Below, piece by piece: positions 1 through 10,972 of a DNA stretch of 64,000 nt. Where the stretch lies: NCBI RefSeq assembly GCF_003219795.1, contig NZ_QJVC01000008.1, forward strand, positions 48,865-112,864, written 5' to 3'. The stretch's first letter is position 1. Each line of letters opens with the position of its first letter. Made by a program: the position numbers and the translations under genes. This DNA is from Arthrobacter psychrolactophilus. Lineage in GTDB: Bacteria; Actinomycetota; Actinomycetes; Actinomycetales; Micrococcaceae. The notes beneath the pieces are model-generated. The model was not told where the DNA came from. It saw only the letters and a program-made list of their open reading frames with translations, and searched no databases.

Positions 1-106
1 ATCCGGCCTTCCTTCTCCGGCCGCGGGAACACGACACCCCACCAATAGGTTGCACACTAAAGAAGCATGCAATCTGCCGGTACTTAAGTTCAAGGAAGTA
101 AGCACA

Positions 107-1228
107 ATGACGAATTCAACTCCCACCGCAGACCTCTCAGCTGCCGGTGTCTCGATCTGGCTTGACGATCTCTCCCGCAGCCGCATCAGCAGTGGTAACC
201 TCACCGCGCTGATTGCCGAAAAGAACGTTGTTGGCGTTACGACCAACCCCAGCATCTTCGAAGCAGCCATCACGAAGAGCGATGACTACAAGCCTGAGCT
301 GAAGAAGTTCTCCGCTGCTGGCATTTCCGCCGAAGAAGCTGTCTTTGAATTGACCACAGCAGATGTTGCTGACGGTTGCGATATCTTCGCTGGCATCGCC
401 GACGCCACCAAGGGTGTCGATGGCCGCGTCTCCATTGAAGTTGATCCCCGCAAGGCCTGGGACACCGAAGGCACCTTCGAAGAAGCCAAGCGCCTCTACG
501 CCAAGGTCAACAAGAAGAACGTCTTGATCAAGATCCCCGCAACGCTTGAAGGCCTCGGCGCCATCACGTCCACCTTGGGCGAGGGTATCAGCGTCAACGT
601 CACCTTGATCTTCTCCCTCGAGCGCTACCGCGCCGTCATGAACGCCTTCTTGAGCGGTCTTGAACTGGCCAAGGCTAACGGTCACAATCTGGCCGACATC
701 CACTCCGTTGCTTCGTTCTTCGTTTCCCGCGTGGACCTGGAAATCGACAACCGCCTCGATGCCCTCGGCACCGAGGAAGCTGCAGCCCTGAAGGGCAAGG
801 CCGGACTGGCCAACGCTCGTCTCGCCTACCAGGCCTTCGAGGAAGTCTTCTCCTCCGAGCGCTGGGCCGTTCTCGCCGAAGCCGGCGCACTCCCCCAGCG
901 TCCGCTGTGGGCCTCCACCGGCGTCAAGAACCCCGCCTACCCCGACACCTTGTACGTCACCGAATTGGTTGCCGCTCACGTCGTCAACACCATGCCGGAA
1001 AAGACTCTGGATGCCACCTTCGACCACGGCGTGGTCAAGGGCGACACCATCACGGGCGGCTACGAAGAAGCTAACGCTCTTCTGAACCAGCTCGAAGGTC
1101 TCGGCATCTCCTACAACGACGTTGTCGGCGTTCTTGAGACCGAAGGCCTGGACAAGTTCGTCGCCAGCTGGAAGGACCTCCTGAACCACGTTCAGGTTGC
1201 TCTTGACGCTGCCGGCGCGGAAGGCTGA
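107..1228 (+). CDS. tal: Transaldolase
   Basis: Transaldolase of the non-oxidative pentose phosphate pathway, moving a dihydroxyacetone unit between sedoheptulose 7-phosphate and glyceraldehyde 3-phosphate in the cytosol. The 373-residue length fits the long actinobacterial type. The Schiff-base lysine sits in IKIPAT (Lys142), and TTNPSIF lies near the N-terminus. An upstream in-frame ATG at 50 is possible, but ATG 107 has an AAGGAAG ribosome site about 8 nt ahead and starts where the family homology starts. It is the first complete gene of tal-pgi-zwf-opcA-pgl; in relatives a transketolase gene usually precedes it, which would lie outside this window (inference). Confidence 0.95.
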   Translation: MTNSTPTADLSAAGVSIWLDDLSRSRISSGNLTALIAEKNVVGVTTNPSIFEAAITKSDDYKPELKKFSAAGISAEEAVFELTTADVADGCDIFAGIADATKGVDGRVSIEVDPRKAWDTEGTFEEAKRLYAKVNKKNVLIKIPATLEGLGAITSTLGEGISVNVTLIFSLERYRAVMNAFLSGLELAKANGHNLADIHSVASFFVSRVDLEIDNRLDALGTEEAAALKGKAGLANARLAYQAFEEVFSSERWAVLAEAGALPQRPLWASTGVKNPAYPDTLYVTELVAAHVVNTMPEKTLDATFDHGVVKGDTITGGYEEANALLNQLEGLGISYNDVVGVLETEGLDKFVASWKDLLNHVQVALDAAGAEG

Positions 1229-1233
1229 GCACC

Positions 1234-2871
1234 ATGACATCACTGGCATTTGCAGCCACTGGTGCGGCTAAGGCTGCTGGCGATGCTCACCTGATGACGC
1301 TTGTCGCCGATCAGGTTGCTTCGCGGATCTTCGCCAAGGACGCCACCCTGTGGGGCGCCGACGCTGAAGCAGAATCGGCCATCCGTCTGGGTTGGGTCGA
1401 AGCCCCCGAGGTTTCCGCCGTGCTCTTGGCCGACATCACCGCCTTGCGCGATGAATTGCGTGCCGAAGGCATCAACCACATCGTGCTCTGCGGCATGGGT
1501 GGCTCCTCCCTCGCGCCTGAGGTCATCACCGGTACCGCCGGTGTTGAGCTGAGCGTTCTGGACAGCACCGATCCCGCCCAGGTGCGCGCCGCTATTAGCG
1601 ACCGCCTGGCCACGACGGCCATCGTTGTCTCCTCGAAGTCGGGTTCCACCTTGGAAACCGACTCACAGCGCCGCATTTTCGAGCAGGAATTCAATGCCGC
1701 TGGCATCGATGCGAAGTCACGCATCATCATTGTCACGGATCCGGGTTCCCCGCTGGACGGTTCCGCCCGCGAGGCTGGCTACCGCAAGGTCTTCAACGCT
1801 GACCCCAACGTGGGTGGCCGCTACTCGGGTCTGACGGCTTTTGGTCTGGTCCCCTCCGGCTTGGCCGGCGTGGATCTTGCCGCCTTGCTTGATTCCGCCG
1901 AAGAAGCAGCAGAGATGCTGCGTGATGACGATGTTGACAACGTAGGTCTGCGCCTCGGCGCCGCCCTCGGTGGCACCTCGCCCCTGCGCAACAAGATCGT
2001 GATCGTCGAAGACGGCTCGGGCATTGTTGGTTTCCCCGACTGGGCCGAACAGCTCATCGCCGAATCCACGGGCAAGCTCGGAACGGGCGTTCTGCCGGTT
2101 GTTGCCTCGCCGAACTCCCCCGAGGTGCTCAACGGTGCCGCGGACGTTCTTGTGGTGCGGCTGGTAGCCGGGGACTCCGACGTCGAACTTCGTGACAACG
2201 AAGTCAGCATCGCCGGTGACCTGGGCGCACAGATGATGGTGTGGGAATTTGCCACGGCCGTCGCCGGTCGCCTGCTGGGCATCAACCCCTTCGATCAGCC
2301 GGACGTTGAGGCAGCGAAGTCTGCTGCTCGCGGCCTGCTCGACGCGACTCCGGCCCCGACCCCGGCACTGTTCACCGACGGTGCCGTCGAGGTCCGTACG
2401 GCCAATAACGACGCCGGATGGCTGGCTGAGGTTTCGACCCTCGCCGACGCTATCACCGCCTTGACCGGTACCTTGCAGAGCGATGGCTACCTTAGCGTTC
2501 AGGTTTACCTCGACCGCTTGGCCAACGCTCCCCTAGAGCAGGTTCGCGACGAGCTTGCAGGCCTCAGCGGCCGTCCCGTCACCTTCGGGTGGGGCCCGCG
2601 CTTCCTGCACTCCACCGGCCAGTTCCACAAGGGCGGCCCCGCAGTGGGTGTCTTCCTTCAGGTAACAGGTGCCGCACAGGAAGATCTGGCAATCCCGGAA
2701 CGGCCGTTTAGCTTCGGAGAGCTCATTGCAGCTCAAGCCGCTGGCGACGCAGCCGTCCTCGCTGACCATGGGTGCCCGGTACTGCGTCTGCATTTCACGG
2801 ACGTTGCCGCCGGCGTTGCTCAACTAGAAACTGTGGTGGCCGAACTTGCTGGCCGTCCCTTAGACGCATAA
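1234..2871 (+). CDS. pgi: Glucose-6-phosphate isomerase
   Basis: Interconverts glucose 6-phosphate and fructose 6-phosphate, linking glycolysis to the pentose phosphate route encoded around it. The 545-residue protein has two SIS-type sugar-phosphate halves; [10 protein letters not shown] (about residue 88) and [10 protein letters not shown] (about residue 135) are the phosphate-binding loops. It starts 5 nt after the tal stop, with GGAAGG inside the end of tal as the likely ribosome site, so the two are probably translated from one message. The sequence is of the divergent actinobacterial kind that sits in the zwf operon rather than the classical enterobacterial form; the assignment rests on these loops and on context. 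Confidence 0.9.
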   Translation: MTSLAFAATGAAKAAGDAHLMTLVADQVASRIFAKDATLWGADAEAESAIRLGWVEAPEVSAVLLADITALRDELRAEGINHIVLCGMGGSSLAPEVITGTAGVELSVLDSTDPAQVRAAISDRLATTAIVVSSKSGSTLETDSQRRIFEQEFNAAGIDAKSRIIIVTDPGSPLDGSAREAGYRKVFNADPNVGGRYSGLTAFGLVPSGLAGVDLAALLDSAEEAAEMLRDDDVDNVGLRLGAALGGTSPLRNKIVIVEDGSGIVGFPDWAEQLIAESTGKLGTGVLPVVASPNSPEVLNGAADVLVVRLVAGDSDVELRDNEVSIAGDLGAQMMVWEFATAVAGRLLGINPFDQPDVEAAKSAARGLLDATPAPTPALFTDGAVEVRTANNDAGWLAEVSTLADAITALTGTLQSDGYLSVQVYLDRLANAPLEQVRDELAGLSGRPVTFGWGPRFLHSTGQFHKGGPAVGVFLQVTGAAQEDLAIPERPFSFGELIAAQAAGDAAVLADHGCPVLRLHFTDVAAGVAQLETVVAELAGRPLDA

Positions 2872-2887
2872 GGCAGCCTCTCTCAAG

Positions 2888-4432
2888 ATGTCATCCTCTG
2901 CCACAAAAAACACTGAAAACCCGCTCCGGGACAGTCGCGATCGGCGACTGTCCCGGGTGGCGGGCCCGTCTTCCCTGGTGCTCTTTGGAGTCACCGGGGA
3001 TTTGTCCCGCAAGAAGCTCATGCCTGCGGTATATGATCTGGCGAACCGCGGATTGTTGCCGCCTAGCTTTGCCCTAGTAGGTTTTGGCCGTCGGGCCTGG
3101 TCTGATGCCGAATTCGCAGCGGAGGTCCAGAAATCGGTTAAGGCACATTGCCGTACACCCTATGATGAGACCGTCTGGAATCAGCTCAGCGAAGGTATTC
3201 GCTTTGTGCAGGGTGAGTTTGACGACGATGCCGCCTTTGAGCGGCTCAAGGCCACCTTGGCCGAGCTCGACGAAACGCGCGGTACACGAGGCAACCATGC
3301 CTTCTACCTCTCGATTCCGCCGAAGGCTTTTGAGCTGGTGTGTAAGCAGCTCTCGGAGCACAAACTGGCACAGGCTCCTGATGGATCCTGGCGTCGGGTT
3401 GTCATCGAGAAACCGTTTGGTCACAACCTCAAGTCGGCGCGCGCGCTCAACGACATCGTTGAATCGGTATTCCCGCCGGATGCTGTCTTTAGGATCGACC
3501 ACTACCTGGGCAAGGAAACCGTTCAAAACATCCTGGCCCTGCGTTTCGCCAACCAGCTCTTTGAGCCGTTGTGGAATGCAAACTTTGTCGATCACGTACA
3601 GATCACCATGGCCGAGGATATCGGTACCGGCGGTCGTGCGGGATACTACGACGGCGTGGGTGCTGCCCGCGACGTCATCCAGAACCACCTGCTACAGTTG
3701 CTGGCCCTGACGGCCATGGAGGAGCCCATCTCCTTCAACGCAGATCACCTGCGGGCTGAAAAGGAAAAAGTTCTCGCAGCCGTCAAGTTGCCAGAGGACC
3801 TCTCGGCTCACTCGGCACGCGGACAGTTTGCTGGTGGCTGGCAAGGTGGCGAGCATGTGCTCGGTTACCTGGAAGAAGAGGGCATTCCCGCTGACTCCAC
3901 TACCGAGACCTTTGCCGCTATCCGCCTCGACATCAACACCCGTCGTTGGGCCGGTGCGCCGTTTTACCTGCGCGCAGGCAAGCGTCTTGGCCGTCGCGTG
4001 ACGGAAATTGCTGTTGTGTTCAAGCGCGCCCCCAATCTGTTGTTCACGGACCACGCCGAGGATGACTTCGGTCAGAACGCCGTCGTTATTCGCGTCCAGC
4101 CCGACGAGGGTGTCACGATCCGTTTCGGCTCCAAGGTTCCAGGAACCCAGATGGAAGTTCGGGATGTCACGATGGACTTTGGCTACGGCCACGCGTTCAC
4201 CGAGTCCAGCCCGGAGGCCTACGAACGACTCATCCTCGATGTGTTGCTCGGTGAGCCGCCGCTGTTCCCCCGTCACGAAGAAGTTGAGCTGTCCTGGAAG
4301 ATCCTTGACCCGTTTGAGGAATTCTGGGCGGCCGAAGGCATTCAGCCGGAAGCCTATGAACCCGGCAGCTGGGGTCCGTCTTCAGCTGACGAACTCTTGA
4401 AGCGTGATGGAAGGACGTGGCGCCGACCATGA
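2888..4432 (+). CDS. zwf: Glucose-6-phosphate 1-dehydrogenase
   Basis: Oxidises glucose 6-phosphate to 6-phosphogluconolactone with NADP(+), the entry step of the oxidative pentose phosphate pathway. At 514 residues it is of normal length. The nucleotide-binding loop [10 protein letters not shown] is near residues 34-43, and the active-site signature RIDHYLGKE spans about 202-210, with the catalytic histidine region intact. It starts 16 nt after pgi and its stop codon overlaps the opcA start (ATGA at 4429-4432). The first ~25 residues are polar and poorly conserved, so a slightly later start cannot be excluded. Confidence 0.96.
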   Translation: MSSSATKNTENPLRDSRDRRLSRVAGPSSLVLFGVTGDLSRKKLMPAVYDLANRGLLPPSFALVGFGRRAWSDAEFAAEVQKSVKAHCRTPYDETVWNQLSEGIRFVQGEFDDDAAFERLKATLAELDETRGTRGNHAFYLSIPPKAFELVCKQLSEHKLAQAPDGSWRRVVIEKPFGHNLKSARALNDIVESVFPPDAVFRIDHYLGKETVQNILALRFANQLFEPLWNANFVDHVQITMAEDIGTGGRAGYYDGVGAARDVIQNHLLQLLALTAMEEPISFNADHLRAEKEKVLAAVKLPEDLSAHSARGQFAGGWQGGEHVLGYLEEEGIPADSTTETFAAIRLDINTRRWAGAPFYLRAGKRLGRRVTEIAVVFKRAPNLLFTDHAEDDFGQNAVVIRVQPDEGVTIRFGSKVPGTQMEVRDVTMDFGYGHAFTESSPEAYERLILDVLLGEPPLFPRHEEVELSWKILDPFEEFWAAEGIQPEAYEPGSWGPSSADELLKRDGRTWRRP

Positions 4433-5370
4433 TCGTTGACCTCCCCAATACAACCACCTCTCAGATCACCAAGCGCATCGTGAAGATGCGTGAGCAGGGT
4501 GGCGTTGTCGCCCTGGGTCGCGTCTTGACCCTGGTGGTCATCACGAAGAGTGGCCTGGAAGAAGAAGCCATCGAGGCTGCCAACCTGGCCAGCCGCGAGC
4601 ACCCGTGCCGCATTATTGTCCTGGCTGCCGGTTCGCCGGAAGCGGCAACCTGCTTGAATGCCGAGATTCGTGTTGGCGGCGACGCCGGTGCCTCTGAGGT
4701 TATTGTGCTGCGCGGTTCAGGTGAGCTGGCGGCTGAGAGCGAATCAGTCGTTTCGGCGTTGCTCTTGCCAGATGCTCCCATTGTGGCCTGGTGGCATAGC
4801 GAGGCACCCGAGTCTCCCATCAAGTCCCCCGTGGGGCGCATTGCGCACCGTCGCATCACCGACTCGGCCAATGCGGCCGATCCGCGTGACGCGCTCAAGC
4901 ACATTGCGGCCACGTATGCAGATGGCGACACCGACCTGGCCTGGACGCGTTTGACGAGCTGGCGTGTTCAGCTCGCCGCCGCCCTGGACCAGTACGATGG
5001 CTCAGATCCCATCGAGGGTCTTCAGGTGGAAGGCGCGAGCGACTCCCCCAGCACCTTGTTGTTGGCGGCGTGGCTCCACCGTGCCTTGGACGTCCCCGTC
5101 ACAGTGACCGAGGATCCTCGCGGAACCGGAATCCGTCAGGTCATCATTGAGCGGAGCAAGGGCAATATTTCCCTGACCCGCCCGGGCACCATGGAAGCTT
5201 CCCTGACTCAGCCGGGCCAACCGGAGCAGAAGATTTCCCTGCCGCGTCGTTCTTTGCAGGACTGCTTGGCCGAGGAATTGCGTCGGCTCGACCCGGATTT
5301 GGTCTTTGGCGAGGTCATCACCGAGGGCCTCATCAAGTTGTTGGCCGAAGAAAAGGTTGTTAAGGCATGA
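4429..5370 (+). CDS. opcA: Glucose-6-phosphate dehydrogenase assembly protein OpcA
   Basis: OpcA is known from cyanobacteria and actinobacteria as the partner that assembles or allosterically activates glucose-6-phosphate dehydrogenase. The 313-residue protein begins [10 protein letters not shown] and continues with GRVLTLVV, the usual start of the family. ATG 4429 is preferred over the in-frame GTG at 4417 because it makes an ATGA overlap with zwf and matches that N-terminus. It is translationally coupled to zwf upstream and pgl downstream (ATGA at 5367-5370), which fits a stoichiometric partner of Zwf. Confidence 0.93.
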   Translation: MIVDLPNTTTSQITKRIVKMREQGGVVALGRVLTLVVITKSGLEEEAIEAANLASREHPCRIIVLAAGSPEAATCLNAEIRVGGDAGASEVIVLRGSGELAAESESVVSALLLPDAPIVAWWHSEAPESPIKSPVGRIAHRRITDSANAADPRDALKHIAATYADGDTDLAWTRLTSWRVQLAAALDQYDGSDPIEGLQVEGASDSPSTLLLAAWLHRALDVPVTVTEDPRGTGIRQVIIERSKGNISLTRPGTMEASLTQPGQPEQKISLPRRSLQDCLAEELRRLDPDLVFGEVITEGLIKLLAEEKVVKA

Positions 5371-6170
5371 GCAAAAATGTCCGCATCACTCCCCATCCGA
5401 GCTTTGACGTCTTGGCCGCCACCACGGCTGCCAGACTGATCACTCGGCTTCTGGACGTTCAAAGCGAACGTGGCGAGGCAACCGTTGTTCTCACGGGCGG
5501 CAGCGTCGGCATCGCCACCTTGCGTGAGATTGCCCAGTCACCGGCCCATTTGGCGGTTGACTGGAGCAAGGTGAACTTCTGGTTCGGCGATGACAGATTT
5601 GTGGCCGCCGATTCTGCTGACCGTAACTACGGTCAGGCAGCCGAGGCCTTGTTGAACCACATCCCCGTGGATCCGGCGCGTGTTCACATCATGGCCGCCT
5701 CGGATGAGGTGGCCGATCTGGATGAGGCTGTTGCCAGGTATGCTGCCGAGCTAGCCGATGCGGCCCGGCAGGAATGGGAGAACGACGACGCGTCCCCCGC
5801 GGAAGCTCCCGTCGTACCCCGTTTTGATGTTCTGCTGCTGGGCCTCGGCCCGGACGCTCACATTGCCTCGCTCTTCCCCGAGATGGCGGGAATCCGTACC
5901 AAGGGTTGTTCCGTGGTGGGAGTGCACAATTCCCCCAAGCCTCCGCCCACGCGTGTGTCCTTGACCTTGGAAACCATCAACTCGGCCCAGGAAATCTGGA
6001 TTGTTGCAGCGGGAGCGGACAAGGCTGCGGCCGTTGGCCTCGGTCTCGCTGGCGCCAATGCCTTCCAGGTACCGGCGTCCGGTGCCCGCGGCGTCAACAA
6101 GACCATGTGGCTGATTGACGAAGCCGCAGCGGCAAAGGTTCCCTCGGCGCTGATGCGCCGCGAGCACTAA
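5367..6170 (+). CDS. pgl: 6-phosphogluconolactonase
   Basis: Hydrolyses 6-phosphogluconolactone to 6-phosphogluconate, the step after Zwf. The 267-residue protein is of the glucosamine-6-phosphate isomerase/NagB-fold type: LTGGSVGIATLREI near residues 37-50 binds the phosphate, WFGDDRFV follows near residue 72, and LLLGLGPDAHIASLFP lies about residue 155. Its start overlaps the opcA stop by ATGA, and it is the last gene of the operon. Two strong hairpins follow within 170 nt. Confidence 0.94.
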   Translation: MSKNVRITPHPSFDVLAATTAARLITRLLDVQSERGEATVVLTGGSVGIATLREIAQSPAHLAVDWSKVNFWFGDDRFVAADSADRNYGQAAEALLNHIPVDPARVHIMAASDEVADLDEAVARYAAELADAARQEWENDDASPAEAPVVPRFDVLLLGLGPDAHIASLFPEMAGIRTKGCSVVGVHNSPKPPPTRVSLTLETINSAQEIWIVAAGADKAAAVGLGLAGANAFQVPASGARGVNKTMWLIDEAAAAKVPSALMRREH

Positions 6171-6194
6171 AGCAGCAAGAGCCCCTTGGGGCAT

Positions 6195-6260
6195 AAATGC
6201 CATAGCTGGGCATTCTCGCTATAGTTCGAGCTATAGCGAGAATGCCCAGCTATGGCATTT
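6195..6260. repeat. Perfect 30-bp inverted repeat with 6-nt loop
   Basis: Arms 6195-6224 and 6231-6260 are exact reverse complements around the loop TTCGAG. The structure lies 25 nt after the pgl stop. The outermost bases are AAA and TTT, so it could act as a terminator on either strand, but there is no long T tract. A conventional bidirectional terminator lies 32 nt further on, so this hairpin is an extra element. Confidence 0.9.
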
Positions 6261-6292
6261 CTCGTAGGGCAGCTCTTACCAGCCCAAAAGGG

Positions 6293-6338
6293 CGCAAAAA
6301 AGTCCCGTCCAGCGGAAGAAGGACGGGACTTTTTTGCG
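6293..6338. terminator. Bidirectional rho-independent terminator between pgl and secG
   Basis: Perfect 18-bp stem, CGCAAAAAAGTCCCGTCC at 6293-6310 pairing with 6321-6338 across a 10-nt loop. Each arm carries an A6 or T6 run, giving a U tract after the GC stem on both strands. It sits between the convergent pgl (+) and secG (-). Confidence 0.93.
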
Positions 6339-6360
6339 TTCTACGTGCTGTGGCGCGTGC

Positions 6361-6615
6361 TTAGCCGCCGATGTTGCCGTAGGACATGATCAGGCCAAGG
6401 CCAATGATGACCGCACCCCACACGAGTCCGAGGACCACCGTGAAGCGGTTGAGGTTACGCTCGGCTACACCGGAGGAGCCAAGGTTGGAGCTCATGCCGC
6501 CACCGAACATGTCAGACAGACCGCCGCCACGGCCCTTGTGCAGCAGAATCAGCAAGGTCAACAGCAAGCTGGTGACACCCAGAAGGATCTGCAGGGCGAT
6601 TTGTAGTGCTTCCAC
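6361..6615 (-). CDS. secG: Preprotein translocase subunit SecG
   Basis: Small membrane subunit of the SecYEG protein-export channel. The 84 residues form the expected pattern: a hydrophobic helix at 5-25, a short loop with LLHKGRGGGLSDMFGGG near 24-40, and a second helix at about 60-80. It starts with GTG, with AAAGG about 8 nt upstream. It follows tpiA in the common actinobacterial order gap-pgk-tpi-secG. A hairpin in the 180-nt spacer suggests that part of the transcription stops before it. Confidence 0.93.
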   Translation of the reverse strand: MEALQIALQILLGVTSLLLTLLILLHKGRGGGLSDMFGGGMSSNLGSSGVAERNLNRFTVVLGLVWGAVIIGLGLIMSYGNIGG

Positions 6616-6730
6616 GAGTTGCCTTTCAGCGTGGGGATGGAGCCGCCCAGGACTTGGGCTGCCAAAAAATTAGTGCGTTCGAAGATACACCGCCTCGTCC
6701 GAGGGCCTCGGAGTATCCGCAATCAAGTCT

Positions 6731-6767
6731 AACCGTGTCCACCCACACATAGCGAATGGACACGGTT
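6731..6767 (-). terminator. Hairpin after tpiA
   Basis: AACCGTGTCC (6731-6740) pairs perfectly with GGACACGGTT (6758-6767). It lies 29 nt downstream of the tpiA stop on the minus strand. No clear T tract follows, so it may be an attenuator or mRNA-end structure instead of a full terminator. Confidence 0.55.
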
Positions 6768-6795
6768 CAAGACTGACCCCAATGGGGCGCGGGGA

Positions 6796-7611
6796 CTACT
6801 TCGTGACGAGGTGGCTTTCGAAGCGGGCGATGTTAGCGAATTCGCCGGCATCCAGGCTTGCGCCACCCACGAGTACACCGTCAACGTCGCGCTCTGCCAT
6901 GATGGCACCAACGTTGTTGGCCTTGACTGATCCGCCGTAGAGCAGACGCGTCTTAGCGGCGGTTTCAGCGTCGAAGAGTTCCACGAGTTCGGCGCGGATA
7001 GCGGCGCACATTTCCTGCGCATCTTCCGGTCCAGCAACTTCGCCAGTGCCGATGGCCCAGACGGGCTCATAGGCGATAACGAGCGTTGCAGCCTGCTCAG
7101 CGGTCAAACCGGCAACGCCGGCGCGAACCTGTGCGAGCGTGTGCTCCACGTGGGTTCCGGCCTGGCGGATTTCCAAGCCCTCGCCAGCGCACAGCACGGG
7201 GGTAACCTCGTTGCGGTAAGCGGCCTTGACCTTGGAGTTCAGCAGCTCGTCGCTTTCCTGGTGGATTTCACGGCGTTCGCTGTGACCAACCAGAACATAA
7301 GCACAACCGAGCTTGTTCAAGAACGCACCGGAGATATCACCGGTGTAGGCGCCGGAATCCTGAGCAGACAGGTCCTGTCCACCATAGGCCAGCTTGAGCT
7401 TGTCGCCTTGGACCAAGGTCTGGACACCGCGGAGGTCGGTGAACGGCGGGAAGACAGCAACTTCCACCCGGCTGAAGTCGTGGCGCGCATCGGACAAGGT
7501 CCAGGCGAGCTTTTGCAGCAAGGTGATGCCCTGGACGTGGTCCATGTTCATCTTCCAGTTGCCAGCGATCAGCGGCGTCCGGTCAAAATTACCGTTGGTT
7601 GAAGTTGTCAT
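6796..7611 (-). CDS. tpiA: Triosephosphate isomerase
   Basis: Interconverts dihydroxyacetone phosphate and glyceraldehyde 3-phosphate. In the 271-residue reading the catalytic set is complete: Lys20 in NWKMN, His110 in VGHSERR and Glu182 in [11 protein letters not shown]. Phosphate-gripping loops GGSVK and GGASL are near the C-terminus. Alternative in-frame starts lie at 7617 and 7644; ATG 7611 (MTTSTNG) fits the family N-terminus best, though no strong ribosome site is visible. It is downstream of pgk, separated by a strong terminator, so it may have its own promoter. Confidence 0.95.
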   Translation of the reverse strand: MTTSTNGNFDRTPLIAGNWKMNMDHVQGITLLQKLAWTLSDARHDFSRVEVAVFPPFTDLRGVQTLVQGDKLKLAYGGQDLSAQDSGAYTGDISGAFLNKLGCAYVLVGHSERREIHQESDELLNSKVKAAYRNEVTPVLCAGEGLEIRQAGTHVEHTLAQVRAGVAGLTAEQAATLVIAYEPVWAIGTGEVAGPEDAQEMCAAIRAELVELFDAETAAKTRLLYGGSVKANNVGAIMAERDVDGVLVGGASLDAGEFANIARFESHLVTK

Positions 7612-7690
7612 CGTCATCTCGATTCTTGCGTAACTTAAATACAACTATTGTCATTCAGCGCCAAAGAGTCTTTGGCAAAAGTTTGCGTGC

Positions 7691-7727
7691 ACAAAAAGAT
7701 GGCGGCAGGAAGACCTGCCGCCATCTT
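7691..7727 (-). terminator. Rho-independent terminator after pgk
   Basis: A 14-bp perfect stem (7696-7709 with 7714-7727), very GC-rich in its centre, followed on the minus strand by TTTTTGTGC. It lies immediately after the pgk stop and should end the gap-pgk transcript. Confidence 0.9.
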
Positions 7728-7733
7728 CAGTCT

Positions 7734-8972
7734 CTAGCGGTCCAGGGCCAAGAGGCCCGGGAGTTCCTTACCTTCAAGGTACTCCAGGCTTGCGCCACCA
7801 CCAGTGGAGATATGACCGAAGGAATCATCGGCAAATCCCAAGGAGCGAACGGCCGAGGCCGAGTCGCCACCACCAACAACGGTGAAGCCACCATTGCTGC
7901 TGTTAGTGCTCAATGCCTGGGCGACGGCACGGGTACCGCCGGCAAAAGCAGCAAACTCAAACACACCCATGGGTCCGTTCCAGAACACCGTCTTCGCAGC
8001 GGCAATAGCCTCGGCGAACGCTGCTCCGGAGACCGGGCCGATATCCAAGCCAAGACCCTTCTCACCGAAGGAGCTGCCTTCGATGGCATCGGCGGCAACC
8101 ACTTCGTGAGCGGCATCGGCAGCGAAGCCGGCGGCTACGACGACGTCGCTGGGCAACACGAAGGTCGTTCCGGCAGCCTCGGCGCGTGCCAAGTAGTCCT
8201 GAACAACGGGGATCTGGTCAACTTCGAGCAGCGAGGCGCCAACCTTGTGGCCCTGAGCAGCCAGGAAGGTGAACAGCATGCCGCCACCAACCAGGATAGA
8301 ATCAGCCTTGCCGATCAAGTTATCGATCACGGCCAACTTGTCCGAAACCTTGGATCCACCCAAAACCACGACGTAGGGACGTTCCGACTCGGTGGTGAGC
8401 TTGCGCAGCACCTCCAACTCGGTACGGACCAGATCACCCTGGTAGGACGGCAAAACCTTGGCAATGTCGTAGACACTGGCGTGCTTGCGGTGAACGGCAC
8501 CGAAAGCGTCGTCAACATAAGCGCCATTCGTGCCCGTCAGGGCGGCGAGCTCGGCAGCGAAAGCTGCGCGTTCGCCGTCGTCCTTGGAGGTTTCGCGAGC
8601 ATCAAAGCGCACGTTTTCCAGAACTAAAACCGAACCGTCAGCCAAATCGGCGGCGGCAGCCTGAGCGGCTGGACCGGTCGTGTCGGCTGCCAAGGTGGCG
8701 TTGAGTTCCGGAGCCAATTCAGCCAAGCGTGCCACGGCCGGAGCCAGGGAGTACTTTGCTTCGGGGGCACCCTTGGGACGGCCCAGGTGGGCGCTGACCA
8801 GAACACGGGCACCGGCGTTAGCCAGGGCCGTGATAACAGGGATCGACGCCTTGATGCGTCCATCATCACTGACGTTAGAGCCGTCGAGCGGCACGTTCAG
8901 GTCACTTCTGACCAGTACGTACCGCCCGCGGACACCTTCATCGATGAGTTCGTTGAGGGTGTGAAGAGTCAT
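7734..8972 (-). CDS. pgk: Phosphoglycerate kinase
   Basis: Transfers phosphate from 1,3-bisphosphoglycerate to ADP in lower glycolysis. The 412-residue protein has the N-terminal substrate signature VLVRSDLNVPLDG near residues 18-30, HLGRPKG near 62-68, the KVSDKL region in the middle, and the nucleotide-binding GGGDSASAV near residue 375. It starts 12 nt after the gap stop, so gap and pgk form an operon. A strong terminator follows. Confidence 0.97.
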   Translation of the reverse strand: MTLHTLNELIDEGVRGRYVLVRSDLNVPLDGSNVSDDGRIKASIPVITALANAGARVLVSAHLGRPKGAPEAKYSLAPAVARLAELAPELNATLAADTTGPAAQAAAADLADGSVLVLENVRFDARETSKDDGERAAFAAELAALTGTNGAYVDDAFGAVHRKHASVYDIAKVLPSYQGDLVRTELEVLRKLTTESERPYVVVLGGSKVSDKLAVIDNLIGKADSILVGGGMLFTFLAAQGHKVGASLLEVDQIPVVQDYLARAEAAGTTFVLPSDVVVAAGFAADAAHEVVAADAIEGSSFGEKGLGLDIGPVSGAAFAEAIAAAKTVFWNGPMGVFEFAAFAGGTRAVAQALSTNSSNGGFTVVGGGDSASAVRSLGFADDSFGHISTGGGASLEYLEGKELPGLLALDR

Positions 8973-8984
8973 TCGCGTTTTACC

Positions 8985-9992
<1,008 letters not shown>

Positions 9993-10006
9993 TTATTCTC
10001 TCCTTG

Positions 10007-10053
10007 GTGTTCTGTACGAACACACGTAGTCAGGCTGAAGGACTCCTTCAGCC
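10007..10053 (-). promoter_or_regulatory. Two palindromes upstream of gap
   Basis: GTGTTC-5-GAACAC lies at 10007-10023, and a 10-bp/1-nt palindrome (GGCTGAAGGA, C, TCCTTCAGCC) at 10033-10053. Both are 15-61 nt upstream of the gap start, where the promoter or leader should be. The second could also form a leader hairpin. No regulator can be assigned from sequence. Confidence 0.5.
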
Positions 10054-10138
10054 ATTATTTCCCGCACGACGTTGGGCAGAGATTTTTCATGGCGCGGATC
10101 GACAAGAGCGCGCCGTGATCTATATTACGTTCCTTGGG

Positions 10139-10167
10139 GCCCGCCCCGTAAATCAAACGGAGCGGGC
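10139..10167 (-). terminator. Hairpin after sodA
   Basis: An 11-bp GC-rich stem with one mismatch (10139-10149 with 10157-10167) and a 7-nt loop. It is 57 nt downstream of the sodA stop on the minus strand. There is no strong T tract, so termination is inferred. Confidence 0.5.
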
Positions 10168-10224
10168 GTCCATATATTGGTCACACATACCGCCTTGCGG
10201 CGGTTGCGTAGGCTAGAAACTAGC

Positions 10225-10848
10225 TTACGGCAGGATCAGCGAGCTAGCGTTCTTGCGAGCCGCTTCAAAGCGCATGGAGACATCGGCCCAGTTGACGATG
10301 TTCCAGAAAGCCTTGACGTAGTCCGCCTTCACGTTGACGTAGTCCAAGTAGAAGGCGTGCTCCCACATGTCCAGCATCAGCAGCGGGGTGGTAGCTACGG
10401 GAACGTTGCCCTGCTGGTCAAAGAGCTGCTCGATGACCATGTTGCCGCCGAGGCCTTCGTAGGACAGCAGCGCCCAGCCGGAGCCCTGGATGCCCATGGC
10501 TGCGGCCGAGAAGTGGGCGCGGAAGGCATCGAAGGAGCCGAAAGCATCATCGATGGCTGCTGCGAGCTCGCCTTCAGGCTTGTCGCCGCCTTCGGGAGAC
10601 AGGTTGTTCCAGAAGATGGAGTGGTTGGTGTGACCACCCAAGTGGAATGCCAAGTCCTTGGAGAACCTGTTGATATTGGCGAAGTTGTTGCTTTCACGGG
10701 CTTCGGCAAGCTGCTCAAGGGCCAAGTTGGCGCCAGCTACGTAAGCAGCGTGGTGCTTACTGTGGTGCAGTTCCATGATGCGGGCGGAAATATTGGGCTC
10801 CAGGGCAGCATAGTCATAGCTGAGTTCTGGAAGTGTGTACTTAGTCAC
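10225..10848 (-). CDS. sodA: Superoxide dismutase, Fe/Mn family
   Basis: Dismutates superoxide to hydrogen peroxide and oxygen in the cytosol. The 207 residues carry all four metal ligands: His28 (ELHHSKHH), His76 ([10 protein letters not shown]), Asp160 and His164 ([11 protein letters not shown]). The GGHTNH context and FDQQGN before the last helix favour manganese, but metal use is not certain from sequence. The GTG start has GGAGG 5 nt upstream. It lies between gap and whiA on the same strand, with its own ~120-nt upstream region. Confidence 0.95.
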   Translation of the reverse strand: MTKYTLPELSYDYAALEPNISARIMELHHSKHHAAYVAGANLALEQLAEARESNNFANINRFSKDLAFHLGGHTNHSIFWNNLSPEGGDKPEGELAAAIDDAFGSFDAFRAHFSAAAMGIQGSGWALLSYEGLGGNMVIEQLFDQQGNVPVATTPLLMLDMWEHAFYLDYVNVKADYVKAFWNIVNWADVSMRFEAARKNASSLILP

Positions 10849-10972
10849 GGTTCCTCCGTTGCGATTCTTCTGTGGTTTTGCCGTCGGTGCTTTTCACATT
10901 CGAAAAGACCAGGCAGTACAAAGCCGGTCATTGCTGACCACGCCTCGTCTCTACTCTTCCATACTAGGCGTG

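Noticed and set aside
1-106. A search for an upstream transketolase end or tRNA in the first 106 bases.
   Set aside because: No stop-flanked coding end, cloverleaf or terminator could be supported in so short a piece.
137-1249. A long open frame antisense to tal (and similar long antisense frames over pgi, zwf, rpsA, polA and the helicase).
   Set aside because: These follow the codon pattern of the opposite gene, have no ribosome site or recognised motif and are typical of high-GC shadows.
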